Source: Pelagibacterales bacterium SAG-MED23 (GTDB lineage Bacteria > Pseudomonadota > Alphaproteobacteria > Pelagibacterales > Pelagibacteraceae). Taken from it: a DNA stretch of 23,642 nucleotides. Below are positions 1 to 8,769 of this stretch, piece by piece; the first letter of the stretch is position 1; each line of letters starts with the position of its first letter. The notes beneath the pieces are model-generated. The model did no database searches, had not been told where the DNA came from, and saw nothing but the letters and a program-made list of their open reading frames with translations. The stretch spans positions 1 through 23,642 of the forward strand of contig JACWDU010000006.1 in assembly GCA_014653935.1 (NCBI GenBank), given 5' to 3'. The translations under genes were made by a program, and so were the position numbers.

Positions 1-275
1 GGATTTCTTTAGAAGAAAAATTAGAGAACCCAGATCAAATGATAGATTTTCAAACAGAATATACTAAGGAACTTCATGGAATGTCTGACTATCCAAAAAT
101 AGATTTTGAACTAATTAGAAAACATTTCAAAGAATGGGAGCATGATAAAGTAAATGATATTTCAACATATAGAAATAAATCGTTCTCTTCACCTGTAACT
201 GGGTCTGTCGCACCAGTTCATCATACTCCTTGGGCATCTGCCATGGACGATTCTATGAAAACTTTTTTAAAATAA
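1..275 (+). CDS. tmm: Trimethylamine monooxygenase, C-terminal part (5' end outside window)
   Basis: The open frame runs in from the left edge (first full codon at base 3) and stops with TAA at 273-275, giving about 90 C-terminal residues. The segment with MSDYP, then FKEWEHDK, then APVHHTPWASAMDDS near the end aligns, as I remember it, with the C-terminus of bacterial flavin-containing trimethylamine monooxygenase (Methylocella Tmm has MTDYPSFDI, FLEWKHHK and APKHHTPWIDALDDS). Tmm is a cytoplasmic FAD/NADPH enzyme that oxidises trimethylamine to the N-oxide and can also act on dimethyl sulfide. The FAD and NADPH motifs lie upstream of the window and cannot be checked. The first ATG inside the window (39) is internal, not a start. 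Methylamine oxidation fits the one-carbon genes that follow. The product name rests on remembered family similarity over a short tail. Confidence 0.8.
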   Translation, partial: ISLEEKLENPDQMIDFQTEYTKELHGMSDYPKIDFELIRKHFKEWEHDKVNDISTYRNKSFSSPVTGSVAPVHHTPWASAMDDSMKTFLK

Positions 276-286
276 TAGAATAATTG

Positions 287-440
287 TTATAATAAAGTTC
301 TATCAACGGCTAATTTCCAACCATTCAATAATTTATTTCTTAATTTCTTATTTATATTGGGTGTAAAAATTTTTTCTTTTTTCCATTTTCTCTTAATTTG
401 ATCTAAAGATTTAAACACCCCAATTTGATATCCAGCAAAA
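287..440 (-). pseudogene. glpK: Glycerol kinase C-terminal remnant (5'-truncated glpK)
   Basis: On the minus strand, a frame ending in TAA at 289-287 encodes about 50 residues that look like the extreme C-terminus of an FGGY-family glycerol kinase: YFAGYQIGVF, then a charged KSLDQIKRKW stretch, KIFTPNI, and the end motif GWKLAVDRTLL. Known GlpK tails have the same order (AYLAG..VGF, then F.P, then GWKKAVKR). The similarity stops at about 435-440; beyond that the same minus frame stays open but is only the antisense of the plus-strand permease. There is no start codon for this piece and no rest of glpK in the window. It is convergent with tmm (11 bases between stops). I read it as a deletion remnant or one side of an assembly join. 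GlpK would phosphorylate glycerol to glycerol-3-phosphate. Confidence 0.6.
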
Positions 441-1331
441 TATAGAGAAAATTTTGAAATAATTTTACAGAGTAATGATGGTGAACAAATAAACAAAAAA
501 GAATTAAAATCTATTAAACCAAAATTAACAGGCAAATCAGATAATATACTTTTAAATACCAATTTCACATTAAAGAACTTTAAAAAAGTATTTTTTCAAA
601 ATGAGTTTTTTGATTTATTATCAACTACTTTTTACTATACATTTTTTGGCACAATTGGATCAATTATATTTGGAATACTCACAGCACAACTTGTGAATCA
701 AAAGTTCTTTGGAAGAACATTTATGAGAAGTATTCTACTTTTTCCATATGTTGGCCCTGTTGTCGCGTTGGCGTACACTTGGGAACTATTATTAGATCCA
801 TATAGTGGAACTTTAAATAATCTTCTTTTGAACTTTCAAGTTATTCAGGAGCCCTTAAACTTATTAGGTCAAAAATATTTAACAATTAATTTTTTTGGTT
901 TTGATCTTAAATTACGCTTGGCGTTAACTACTGTAATTATTTTTGAAATATGGAGGTATTTTCCACTTGCTTTTCTATTTATTTTAGCTCGTCTTCAAGC
1001 AGTACCTAAAGAGTTATATGAGGCAGCCGAAGTAGATGGCGCTGGGCCATTACAAAAATTTATTAATATCACTCTTCCCCAAATCACTGCTGTAATATCT
1101 ATTTTATTCATGATCCGATTCATTTGGAATTTTAATAAATTTGAGGATATTTTTTTATTAACAGGAGGTGCATCTGGAACAAGAACATTACCCATAAATG
1201 TTTATGAGCAAGGGTTTACTATTTCTAATATTGGTATGGGTTCGGCAGTTTCAATTGTGATAGTAGCTTTGTTACTAATATTTATGTTTGTTTATTTTAA
1301 ATTAATAGGACGGAGAGCTGATGAAAACTAA
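429..1331 (+). CDS. MalF-type ABC transporter permease, 5'-truncated
   Basis: This is an inner-membrane permease of the carbohydrate (CUT1) ABC family. The frame is open from 429, just after an in-frame TGA at 426-428, but has no ATG, GTG or TTG until GTG at 693. Coding similarity clearly begins earlier: the codons at 591-692 encode FFQNEFFDLLSTTFYYTFFG and a hydrophobic segment leading into GRTFMRSILLFPYVGPVVAL, the usual start of the permease core. Downstream are LLLDPYSGTLN and the EAA loop that contacts the ATPase (EAAEVDGAGPLQKF, bases about 1020-1060). The first membrane helix expected ahead of this region is missing. Starting at GTG 693 would leave 212 residues and cut one more helix, so the gene is probably broken unless the junction near 435 is artificial. 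It overlaps the next permease by 11 bases. Confidence 0.7.
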   Translation, partial: YPAKYRENFEIILQSNDGEQINKKELKSIKPKLTGKSDNILLNTNFTLKNFKKVFFQNEFFDLLSTTFYYTFFGTIGSIIFGILTAQLVNQKFFGRTFMRSILLFPYVGPVVALAYTWELLLDPYSGTLNNLLLNFQVIQEPLNLLGQKYLTINFFGFDLKLRLALTTVIIFEIWRYFPLAFLFILARLQAVPKELYEAAEVDGAGPLQKFINITLPQITAVISILFMIRFIWNFNKFEDIFLLTGGASGTRTLPINVYEQGFTISNIGMGSAVSIVIVALLLIFMFVYFKLIGRRADEN

Positions 1332-2514
1332 AAGTTTAATTTATTATGCACTTATATCCTCTATATTTTTATTTTCTTTGGTTTCAATTTGGAAAATTTT
1401 AGTAACCCTGCAAGGTGTTGAGTTAAAAAATTTTAATTTTGGGATAATTATTAGTTTAGGAATTGCTATTAGCCTTTTGAATTTGATTATAGGTGAAAAG
1501 TTAAATTATTTAATAAAATCCACTATTTTTGCACTTATATTCACATTTGTTGATGGATATATCGTTCAGGTAATGCCAATTTGGTATAATATTGGCATAT
1601 TTGCAATTTTGATTTTTTTTACAATAAAAATTAATAAGTATAATCAAAAATATTTTGAAACAGAGCATTCATCCCAATTAGTTATATTTGATTTTTTAAC
1701 TCTTTTTGGAATTGTATTATTTTCATTTGTTATCTTATTTCCATTTTACATGATGTTGATAACAAGTTTTAAAACTCAAGCTGCTTTACTAATTAACCCT
1801 TTGGATTTTAGTATTAATTTTAACCAAGATTTTAAAGAATTATTTAAGTCATACTTTGTGATATTTGACACTTATAAATTTGGTAGATACATACTTATAA
1901 GTACATTTGTTTCAGTAGGGACAGTGATAGTTACCTTAGTTTTTGCAATACCAGCTGCTTATGCTGTAGCAAGGCTAAATTTCTTCGGAAAAAATTTTTT
2001 GTCAACTTCGATTTTAATTATTTACATGTTTCCTGCTATTGTATTAGTAATTCCTTTATATACAGTTTTTAGTCAATTAGGGTTAAGGAACTCGGTAGGT
2101 GGTTTATTAATTGTTTACACAGCAACTACTTTGCCAGTTGCAATTTATATGCTACAGGGTTACTTTAGAAGCATTCCCAAAGAACTAGAAGAAGCAGCAA
2201 TCATGGATAAATTAAATTGGTTTGGCATAATTATTAAAATAATTCTACCCTTAAGTATACCTGCAATTTCATCAGTCGCTTTGTACGTCTTTATGATTGC
2301 ATGGAATGAATTTTTATTTTCTCTTATGTTTTTAGACAATCCAAATTCATTCACCTTATCAAGAGCAATACAATATCTTAGTGGTGATGCCGAAACACCA
2401 AGACAATATTTAATGGCTGGGTCAGTAGTTGTAACTATACCTGTTTTATTAATTTTTGTTTATTTTGAAAAATATTTAGTCAGCGGTCTTACAGCGGGAA
2501 GTGTAAAAGGTTAA
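1321..2514 (+). CDS. MalG-type ABC transporter permease with extra N-terminal membrane helices
   Basis: This is the second inner-membrane permease of a carbohydrate-type (CUT1) importer. The canonical MalG core starts near residue 124 (FLTLFGIVLFSFVILFPFYM followed by ITSFKT) and contains PAAYAVARL (211-219), the ATPase-contacting EAA loop EEAAIMDKLNWFGIIIKIIL (290-309), and a C-terminal helix pair ending in AGSVKG. At 397 residues it is about 110 longer than usual MalG proteins. The extra length is residues 1-110, with about four hydrophobic segments (roughly 5-28, 40-57, 64-84, 88-104). The ATG overlaps the end of the upstream permease and its TAA overlaps the ATG of the hydrolase, so the genes are coupled. 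No substrate-binding protein or ATPase gene is present nearby. Substrate is unknown; the hydrolase next door suggests a glycosylated osmolyte. Confidence 0.88.
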   Translation: MKTKSLIYYALISSIFLFSLVSIWKILVTLQGVELKNFNFGIIISLGIAISLLNLIIGEKLNYLIKSTIFALIFTFVDGYIVQVMPIWYNIGIFAILIFFTIKINKYNQKYFETEHSSQLVIFDFLTLFGIVLFSFVILFPFYMMLITSFKTQAALLINPLDFSINFNQDFKELFKSYFVIFDTYKFGRYILISTFVSVGTVIVTLVFAIPAAYAVARLNFFGKNFLSTSILIIYMFPAIVLVIPLYTVFSQLGLRNSVGGLLIVYTATTLPVAIYMLQGYFRSIPKELEEAAIMDKLNWFGIIIKIILPLSIPAISSVALYVFMIAWNEFLFSLMFLDNPNSFTLSRAIQYLSGDAETPRQYLMAGSVVVTIPVLLIFVYFEKYLVSGLTAGSVKG

Positions 2515-3782
2515 TGGAAGATTTTATTAAATCATCTAAGAAAGTTTTATTAGGTAATAAAAAAAAGGGATATACGTTACCAACTAATAACAAATTATAC
2601 CCAGCACAATGGAATTGGGATTCAGGTTTTATTGCGTTAGGATATTCTCATTTTAAACTTAAATATGCTCTAGATGAAATTAAGACATTGATAAGAGGTC
2701 AATGGAAAGATGGGATGATACCTCATATTCTATTTCATGACTTAAAAACAGATTACTACCCAAACCACTCAGTCTGGGCTTGTGGAAATAAAATACATTC
2801 ATCTGGTATTACTCAACCACCAATTCTTGCTATAATTACAAAATTAATTTTAGACAAAAATAGAATTAATAATAAATATAAAGCTGATTTTAAAAAAATA
2901 GTTAAAGGGATTCTAAAATATCACAAATGGTTCATTAAATTCAGAGATCCAAATAATTCAGGATTAGTCTCAATTTTGCACCCCTGGGAGAGTGGTTACG
3001 ATAATTCACCATTATGGGATGAGCCAATGAGCAAAGTAAAGATCCCAAAAAACTTAAAATACAAAAGAGGAGACAATAAAGTTGTAAATCCTGAATATAG
3101 GCCTTTAGATATTGATTATGATAGATATGTAACTATTAAAAATCATTTGAGAAAAAATAATTATAATCCAAAAAAACTTTACAAGACATCTTTATTCAAT
3201 GTAGTTGATGTTGGGTTCAATTCTATTTTTTTACGAGCAAATAAAGATTTACTTAAATTATTAAATACCTTTAATTTAAAAAGTAAAGAATTAGAATCTT
3301 ATGTATCAAGATCAGAAAAAAAAATTATTAAACTATTTAATCAGAAAAAAAATACATTTTTCAACATAGATTTAAAAAATAAAAAAAAAATTAACATACC
3401 ATCAATTACTCATTACTTTATTCTGTTTGCAGATTTGGAAGATAAAGCATTTAATAATAAAATTATTAAAAACTTGGAAAAACATAGTCTTAAAGAAAAA
3501 TACTTATTGCCTAGTGTAAAATCAAACCACCTAAAGTTTGAAGAGAAAAGATATTGGAGAGGTCCAGTATGGATTAATTGTAACTGGATTATATATCAAG
3601 GATTAAAAAATAAGAATATTAAATTTGCCAATCAAATTAAAAGAAAAACAATTAATCTAGTAAAACAAAAAGGTTTTAATGAATACTACAGCTGCAAAAC
3701 TGGAAAAGGATTTGGTGCAAGCAATTTCTCTTGGACTGCTGCTCTATTTTTAGATTTAATGTTAGAAAATAAAAATGACTAA
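2514..3782 (+). CDS. MGH/GH63-like glycoside hydrolase (glucosylglycerate or mannosylglycerate hydrolase type)
   Basis: This is a cytoplasmic (no signal peptide) alpha-alpha barrel glycosidase of the group that includes mannosylglycerate hydrolase and mycobacterial glucosylglycerate hydrolase, inverting enzymes. Visible family motifs are QWNWDSGFIALGYSHF (32-47), RGQWKDGMIPH (61-71), SSGITQPP (96-103), HPWESGYDNSPLWDEP (156-171), RYWRGPVWINCNW (346-358) and NEYYSCKTGKGFGASNFSWT (389-408). By analogy with the family, D163 in WESGYDNS is the likely general acid and E390 the likely base; this assignment is inferred from motif position. The 422-residue length fits. The ATG shares one base with the permease TAA and the 3' end overlaps the dehydrogenase by 8 bases. 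It probably hydrolyses an imported alpha-glycoside such as glucosylglycerate or glucosylglycerol, releasing a hexose. The exact substrate cannot be read from sequence. Confidence 0.75.
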   Translation: MEDFIKSSKKVLLGNKKKGYTLPTNNKLYPAQWNWDSGFIALGYSHFKLKYALDEIKTLIRGQWKDGMIPHILFHDLKTDYYPNHSVWACGNKIHSSGITQPPILAIITKLILDKNRINNKYKADFKKIVKGILKYHKWFIKFRDPNNSGLVSILHPWESGYDNSPLWDEPMSKVKIPKNLKYKRGDNKVVNPEYRPLDIDYDRYVTIKNHLRKNNYNPKKLYKTSLFNVVDVGFNSIFLRANKDLLKLLNTFNLKSKELESYVSRSEKKIIKLFNQKKNTFFNIDLKNKKKINIPSITHYFILFADLEDKAFNNKIIKNLEKHSLKEKYLLPSVKSNHLKFEEKRYWRGPVWINCNWIIYQGLKNKNIKFANQIKRKTINLVKQKGFNEYYSCKTGKGFGASNFSWTAALFLDLMLENKND

Positions 3783-4932
3783 TTATAATTGGAATTACCC
3801 CACAACTGTGTGGGTAGGTAATAATAGAATTAAGGATCTAGAAAAAGCTTGTATAGAAATTAAAACTACAAAACCATTATTAGTAACAGATAGAGACTTA
3901 ATCAATCTAGAATTTTTAAAAGATTTAATAAATGATTTAGAAAAAAGATTCCAATTATATATTTTTTCTAATTTTTCAGGAAACCCAACGGGAGAGAATG
4001 TTGATGAAGGTGTTGAAGTGTTCAATAAAAATAATTGTGACAGTGTAATTGCTATTGGAGGTGGAAGCGCGTTAGATGTAGGTAAAGCTATTGCTTTTAT
4101 GTCTGCTCAATCTAGACCAATTTGGGATTTTGAGGATATAGGTGATTATTGGAAAAGGGCAGATGAAAAAAATATAGCTCCAATAATTGCAATTCCAACT
4201 ACTGCTGGAACTGGCTCAGAAACAGGAAGAGCCTCAGCCATAATTAATTCAAAAACAGGCATAAAAAAAATTATTTTTCACCCAAAATTTTTACCCTCTA
4301 TTGTCATATTGGATCCAGTCCTAACTAAAGATCTTTCACCTCGTTTAACAGGAGCAACAGGAATGGATGCGTTGGCACATAATTTAGAGGCTTTTTGCGC
4401 CCCTGGCTTTCATCCTATGGCAGATGGAATAGCGATTGAAGGAATGAGGCTGATTAAAAAATCTCTTTTAAAAGCAGTAAAAAATGGAAGCGATATGGAG
4501 GCTAGAGCTGATTTATTAGCTGCAGCTAGCATGGGATCAACTGCATTTCAAAAAGGCTTAGGAGCCATTCATTCGCTTAGTCATCCACTTAATGCTCAAT
4601 TTAATCTTCATCATGGATTATCTAATGCAATATTTATGCCTTATGTTTTGACTTTTAATAAAGAAAATATTGAAGAAAGAATAATTTCTATATGCGATTA
4701 CCTTAGCTTGAATAAAAGTTTTGATACTTTTTTAAATTGGATATTAGATTTAAGAAATGAATTAAATATTCCGCATAAACTATCTGATATAATAGAAATA
4801 AAAAAAATGAACTTAGATGAATTATCAAAGATGGCTCTTGAGGATCCTTCAACGTCTTCAAATCCAAAAAAATTGACGTTGAATGATATGAAAGTTATGT
4901 ATGAGCATAGTATTTCAGGAGAATTATTTTGA
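3775..4932 (+). CDS. Iron-containing (group III) alcohol dehydrogenase
   Basis: This is an NAD(P)-dependent metal alcohol dehydrogenase, cytoplasmic, 385 residues, the normal length. The dinucleotide motif GGGSALD lies at 95-101, PTTAGTGSE at 141-149, and the four metal ligands of the family are present: D198 and H202 in GMDALAHNLEAF, H266 in GAIHSLSHPLNA and H280 in HHGLSNAIF, with the same 14-residue spacing as in FucO. The ATG sits inside the end of the hydrolase gene (8-base overlap) and the TGA overlaps the ATG of the amidotransferase gene. Related SAR11 proteins have been proposed to oxidise methanol and other short alcohols, which would fit the one-carbon genes here. The alternative is an alcohol released from the substrate of the upstream hydrolase. 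Family call is firm; substrate is open. Confidence 0.9.
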   Translation: MTNYNWNYPTTVWVGNNRIKDLEKACIEIKTTKPLLVTDRDLINLEFLKDLINDLEKRFQLYIFSNFSGNPTGENVDEGVEVFNKNNCDSVIAIGGGSALDVGKAIAFMSAQSRPIWDFEDIGDYWKRADEKNIAPIIAIPTTAGTGSETGRASAIINSKTGIKKIIFHPKFLPSIVILDPVLTKDLSPRLTGATGMDALAHNLEAFCAPGFHPMADGIAIEGMRLIKKSLLKAVKNGSDMEARADLLAAASMGSTAFQKGLGAIHSLSHPLNAQFNLHHGLSNAIFMPYVLTFNKENIEERIISICDYLSLNKSFDTFLNWILDLRNELNIPHKLSDIIEIKKMNLDELSKMALEDPSTSSNPKKLTLNDMKVMYEHSISGELF

Positions 4933-5717
4933 TGAAAAAAATATTAATAGTTGAAGGAAATTTAAGAGAAGAAAATCAAAGTTTTACCGATGGTGGAATT
5001 AAAACACATACAGAAAGTTTAAAAGATAGCATAGCTTATTTTACTGACAAAATAGAAACTGATGTTGTAAATCCTTCATCTGATAAAAATATTTCTAAAA
5101 AAGTAGTAGATCTTGAAAAATATGATGGGCTAATATGGGGAGGAAGCAGCCTTAATATTTATAGTGACACTATTGAAATAAGAAGACAGATAGAATTTAT
5201 GAGAGAGTGTCAAAAAAAAATAAAAAAAATATTAGCGATTTGCTGGGGGCTTCAGGTTGCTGTTACTGTAGCTGGAGGGCAAGTCAAGAGATGTACAAAT
5301 GGATCTCATAGAGGAATAGCGCTAAATATTGAAATTAATAATGATGGTTTGCAACATCCAATTTATAAAAATAAAAATAAAATTTTTAATACACCTGCTT
5401 TTAATTTTGATGAAGTTGTAACATTGCCAAAAAATTCAAAATTACTAGCTTCAAATCCTATAAACAAAGTTATGGGAGTAAATTTTAAGTCTGAAGCAAG
5501 TGATATATGGGGTATTCAATACCATCCTGAAATTACTTATGATAAAATGATAAGTCTTATTCATTTCAGAAAAGATCGTCTTTTAAACAATAATGCTTTT
5601 GTTGATGAGCAAGAGATAAATAATCATGTAAAAATGATTGCAGAGGAAAACAAGATTACTAATAAAGATCTTAGAATGCGAGAACTTGAGAACTGGCTTA
5701 ATTACCTTTTAAAATAA
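4932..5717 (+). CDS. Class I glutamine amidotransferase domain protein (GMP synthase-like)
   Basis: This 261-residue stand-alone class I glutamine amidotransferase would release ammonia from glutamine for an unidentified acceptor. The triad is intact: nucleophile C104 in AICWGLQ, H198 and E200 in IQYHPE. IWGGSS (68-73) matches the usual glycine-rich loop, and SHRGIA (125-130) takes the place of the H.G segment. I chose ATG 4932, which shares its A with the TGA of the dehydrogenase gene; a TTG one codon earlier is less likely. The C-terminal about 55 residues are charged and helical and extend past the catalytic domain. The 3' end converges on fhs with a 9-base overlap. Coupling to the alcohol dehydrogenase suggests a shared pathway, but no synthetase partner gene is visible. 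It is not guaA or a trp/pab subunit by context. Confidence 0.82.
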   Translation: MKKILIVEGNLREENQSFTDGGIKTHTESLKDSIAYFTDKIETDVVNPSSDKNISKKVVDLEKYDGLIWGGSSLNIYSDTIEIRRQIEFMRECQKKIKKILAICWGLQVAVTVAGGQVKRCTNGSHRGIALNIEINNDGLQHPIYKNKNKIFNTPAFNFDEVVTLPKNSKLLASNPINKVMGVNFKSEASDIWGIQYHPEITYDKMISLIHFRKDRLLNNNAFVDEQEINNHVKMIAEENKITNKDLRMRELENWLNYLLK

Positions 5718-7385
5718 ACCCTCTGTTTCACCTTTTTCATTAATTCTTATTGAGTCGGCAGCGGGCACTTTTGGTAATCCAGGCATTGTCATTATTGCGC
5801 CACACACAACAACAATAAATTCAGCTCCAGAAGACAATCTTACCTCTCTTATTGGCAATACATGACCAGATGGGGCTCCTTTTAAATTTGGATCTGTAGA
5901 AAAACTATATTGAGTTTTTGCAATACAAATAGGCAGGGATTGGTATCCTCTTTCCTCAAAAGATTTTAATTGGTCTCTAATTTTAGTATCTGCAACTACC
6001 TCGCTTGCTCTATAAAGTTCTTTAGCTATCGTTTCTATCTTTTTAAATAAAGAAGTCTTATCATCGTACAAAAATTTAAAATCACTACCTTTTTCGCATA
6101 GTTCAACTACATCATTTGCTAAATCAATTGCTCCTTCGCCACCTTTTTCCCAGTGCTTTGATATTGAAGCTTTAACGCCTTTTTGTTCACAGAAATTTAG
6201 AACTTCACCAACTTCATTATCAGTATCTAAAACAAAATGATTTATAGCCACCGTTACAGGTAATCCAAATTTTTGAATATTTTCAATATGTCTTTCTAGA
6301 TTAACCAATCCTTTTTTTACAGCATCAACATTCTCATTTTTCAATTCGTCTTTTTTAACTCCCCCATGCATTTTTAACGCTCTTATAGTTGCAACAATTA
6401 CAACACAGCTTGGCTTCAACCCTGATTTTCTACATTTGATATCCAGAAATTTTTCTGCACCCAGGTCAGCTCCAAACCCTGCTTCCGTTACTACATAATC
6501 AGAAAGTTTTAATGCAGTCTTAGTTGCTAATACCGAATTACATCCATGAGCAATATTTGCAAATGGACCACCATGGATTATTGCAGGATTATTCTCTAAA
6601 GTTTGAGTTACGTTTGGTCTAATTGCATCTTTTAATAATACAGTCATTGGACCATGAGCATTTAAATCTTTTGCATAAATTGGTTTTTTGTCTCTAGTAT
6701 AAGCAACAGTAATATTTCCAATTCTATTTTCAAGATCATGCAAATCATTTGATAGGCAAAAGATTGCCATTATTTCTGATGCAACTGTAATATCAAAACC
6801 ATCTTCTCTAGGAAATCCGTTAGCAACACCACCGAGATTAATATTTATAGATCGCAAAGCTCGATCATTCATGTCGAGAACTCTTTTCCAAACTATTCTT
6901 CTTACATCTATGTTTAATTTGTTGCCCCAATATATGTGGTTGTCTATTAAAGCAGATAAAAGATTATGAGCAGATGTGATTGCATGAAAGTCCCCAGTGA
7001 AATGAAGATTTATTTGTTCCATAGGAACTACTTGAGCATAACCTCCACCAGCAGCACCCCCCTTCATCCCAAATGAAGGACCAAGACTTGGTTCTCTTAA
7101 ACAAACAATAGATTTTTTACCAATTTTATTCAATCCATCTGACAATCCTACAGAGGTTGTTGTCTTCCCTTCTCCTGCTGGAGTAGGAGTGATGGCCGTT
7201 ACTAGTATTAATTTTCCATCTTTTTTTTCTTTAAAATTTTCAAGATATTCGAGTTTAATTTTAGCGATATATCTACTTATTGGACTATATGCCTCAGCTT
7301 TATCAGGTACACCAACACCATCCAAAATCTCTTGGATCGGTTTCATTTTTGCTTCTCTAGCTATTTGAATATCTGATTTTGACAT
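5709..7385 (-). CDS. fhs: Formate--tetrahydrofolate ligase
   Basis: Cytoplasmic enzyme that joins formate to tetrahydrofolate with ATP, giving 10-formyl-THF, and can run in reverse to conserve energy when one-carbon units are oxidised. At 558 residues it has the family's full length. The nucleotide-binding loop [16 protein letters not shown] is at 66-81, [20 protein letters not shown] at 98-117, and [17 protein letters not shown] at 120-136. [15 protein letters not shown] and [16 protein letters not shown] follow, and the C-terminus has [14 protein letters not shown] at 7385 is the first start in the frame and is near the usual N-terminus. It is divergent from soxBDAG across 127 bases, which suggests co-control with sarcosine oxidase; in SAR11 one-carbon models this enzyme links methylene-THF oxidation and formate. 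Confidence 0.97.
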   Translation of the reverse strand: MSKSDIQIAREAKMKPIQEILDGVGVPDKAEAYSPISRYIAKIKLEYLENFKEKKDGKLILVTAITPTPAGEGKTTTSVGLSDGLNKIGKKSIVCLREPSLGPSFGMKGGAAGGGYAQVVPMEQINLHFTGDFHAITSAHNLLSALIDNHIYWGNKLNIDVRRIVWKRVLDMNDRALRSININLGGVANGFPREDGFDITVASEIMAIFCLSNDLHDLENRIGNITVAYTRDKKPIYAKDLNAHGPMTVLLKDAIRPNVTQTLENNPAIIHGGPFANIAHGCNSVLATKTALKLSDYVVTEAGFGADLGAEKFLDIKCRKSGLKPSCVVIVATIRALKMHGGVKKDELKNENVDAVKKGLVNLERHIENIQKFGLPVTVAINHFVLDTDNEVGEVLNFCEQKGVKASISKHWEKGGEGAIDLANDVVELCEKGSDFKFLYDDKTSLFKKIETIAKELYRASEVVADTKIRDQLKSFEERGYQSLPICIAKTQYSFSTDPNLKGAPSGHVLPIREVRLSSGAEFIVVVCGAIMTMPGLPKVPAADSIRINEKGETEGLF

Positions 7386-7512
7386 TTAATTAAATTTTAT
7401 AATTGTTTAATGTGCAAAATGTCTATACTTTTTTGATTGGATTTTAAACATCTAAAAAATATATATATAAAAAATAAGAAAAAATTTATATTTAATTGGA
7501 TAAAATTAAAAA
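7386..7512. promoter_or_regulatory. Divergent fhs/soxB intergenic region with candidate promoters
   Basis: These 127 very AT-rich bases separate divergent fhs and soxB. A candidate plus-strand promoter is TTGGAT (7437-7442), 17 bases, TATATA (7460-7465). A candidate minus-strand promoter is TAGACA (complement of 7420-7425), 18 bases, TATAAA (complement of 7396-7401). Neither start codon has a recognisable Shine-Dalgarno sequence. In such AT-rich DNA these boxes can occur by chance. I looked for a glycine or SAM riboswitch structure and saw none. Confidence 0.35.
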
Positions 7513-8769
7513 ATGCAAAAATACTCAGTTTTTAGTCTTATTAAAAATGCATTCTCAAACCATCAAGATTGGGAAGTTGCATGGAAAGACCCAACTCCTA
7601 AAAAAGAATATGACGTTATAATCATAGGCGGTGGAGGCCATGGTTTAGCAACGGCATACTATTTAGCCAAAGAGCATAATATAACAAATGTAGCCATTAT
7701 TGAAAAAGGATGGATAGGCGGAGGTAATGTTGGAAGGAACACAACTATAATCAGATCAAATTACATGCATGATGACAATGCTTTATTTAGTGAATTTGGT
7801 ATGGATCTATGGAGGAAGATGAGTCAGGATTTGAATTACAATGTAATGTTTTCTCCAAGAGGAATAATCAATCTTGCACATTCAGATGCACAAATGAATG
7901 CATATTCTAGAAGAGGAAATTCAATGCGCCTAAATGGAATTGATGCAGTTTTATTAAATAGGCAAGAGGTTCAAAAATTAATTCCAATGGCAGATTTTTC
8001 AGACGATGTACGCTTTCCAATTTTTGGAGGATTGATGCAGCCAAGTGCTGGTACTGCCAGACACGATGCTGTGGCGTGGGGATATGCTAGACAAGCAGAC
8101 TCAATGGGTGTTGATATAATACAAAATTGTGAAGTAACAGGATTTGATGTTACTAACGGGAAAATAGTTGGAGTGAGAACATCTAGAGGAGATATTAAAG
8201 CAAAAAAAATTGGCTTGTGTGTTGCAGGTAGCACAAATGTTTTAGCGGAAATGTTAAATATGACAATACCAATTGAAACCCATCTTCTTCAAGCGTGTGT
8301 TTCAGAACCCGTTAAACCTTTACTTGATCATGTTGTTACCTTTGGTGCAGGTCACTTTTATTGTAGTCAGTCTGATAAAGGAGAAATGGTTATGGGTGGA
8401 GATTTAGATGGATATAACAGTTACTCTCAGAGAGGAAATCTTCCAACTCTTCAACATGTTTTAACAGAAGGTATTGCAATGTTTCCATTTCTTAGCAAAT
8501 TGAAAATGCTTAGAACTTGGGGCGGGATTATGGATATGTCCATGGATGGATCACCAATAATTGATAAGACACATATTGATGGATTGTACTTAAATTGTGG
8601 CTGGTGTTATGGTGGATTTAAAGCCACTCCAGCTTCGGGATGGACTTTTGCACATACAATTGCACAAGACAGAGTTCATGAATTAAATGCAGGATACAGC
8701 TTAAATAGATTTAACACTGGCGATTTAATTGATGAAAAAGGTCTTGGTACCAAAACCTGGATATCCTAA
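7513..8769 (+). CDS. soxB: Sarcosine oxidase subunit beta
   Basis: FAD-dependent catalytic subunit of heterotetrameric sarcosine oxidase, which demethylates sarcosine to glycine with formation of methylene-THF and hydrogen peroxide. The 418-residue protein has the Rossmann motif DVIIIGGGGHGLATAYYLA at 34-52, followed by IIEKGWIGGGNVGRNTT (62-78), typical of SoxB. GTARHDAVAWGYAR (180-193) contains H184, at the position of the histidine that covalently holds FMN in characterised tetrameric enzymes. The C-terminal FAD segment GGIMDMSMDGSPII and GLYLNCGWCYGGFKATPASG is intact. ATG 7513 gives the usual N-terminus with SLIKNAF and W.DP. It is the first gene of soxBDAG and its TAA directly abuts the ATG of soxD. 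Confidence 0.96.
   Translation: MQKYSVFSLIKNAFSNHQDWEVAWKDPTPKKEYDVIIIGGGGHGLATAYYLAKEHNITNVAIIEKGWIGGGNVGRNTTIIRSNYMHDDNALFSEFGMDLWRKMSQDLNYNVMFSPRGIINLAHSDAQMNAYSRRGNSMRLNGIDAVLLNRQEVQKLIPMADFSDDVRFPIFGGLMQPSAGTARHDAVAWGYARQADSMGVDIIQNCEVTGFDVTNGKIVGVRTSRGDIKAKKIGLCVAGSTNVLAEMLNMTIPIETHLLQACVSEPVKPLLDHVVTFGAGHFYCSQSDKGEMVMGGDLDGYNSYSQRGNLPTLQHVLTEGIAMFPFLSKLKMLRTWGGIMDMSMDGSPIIDKTHIDGLYLNCGWCYGGFKATPASGWTFAHTIAQDRVHELNAGYSLNRFNTGDLIDEKGLGTKTWIS

Noticed and set aside
441..568. Extension of the minus-strand frame (287-568) to an ATG at 568 as one 93-residue gene
   Set aside because: Only the part up to about 440 resembles a protein family (GlpK tail). The rest is antisense to permease coding sequence and has no independent support.
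7386..7512. Riboswitch (glycine or SAM type) before soxB or fhs
   Set aside because: The spacer is nearly all A and T with no paired GC-containing helices; I could not draw a known aptamer.
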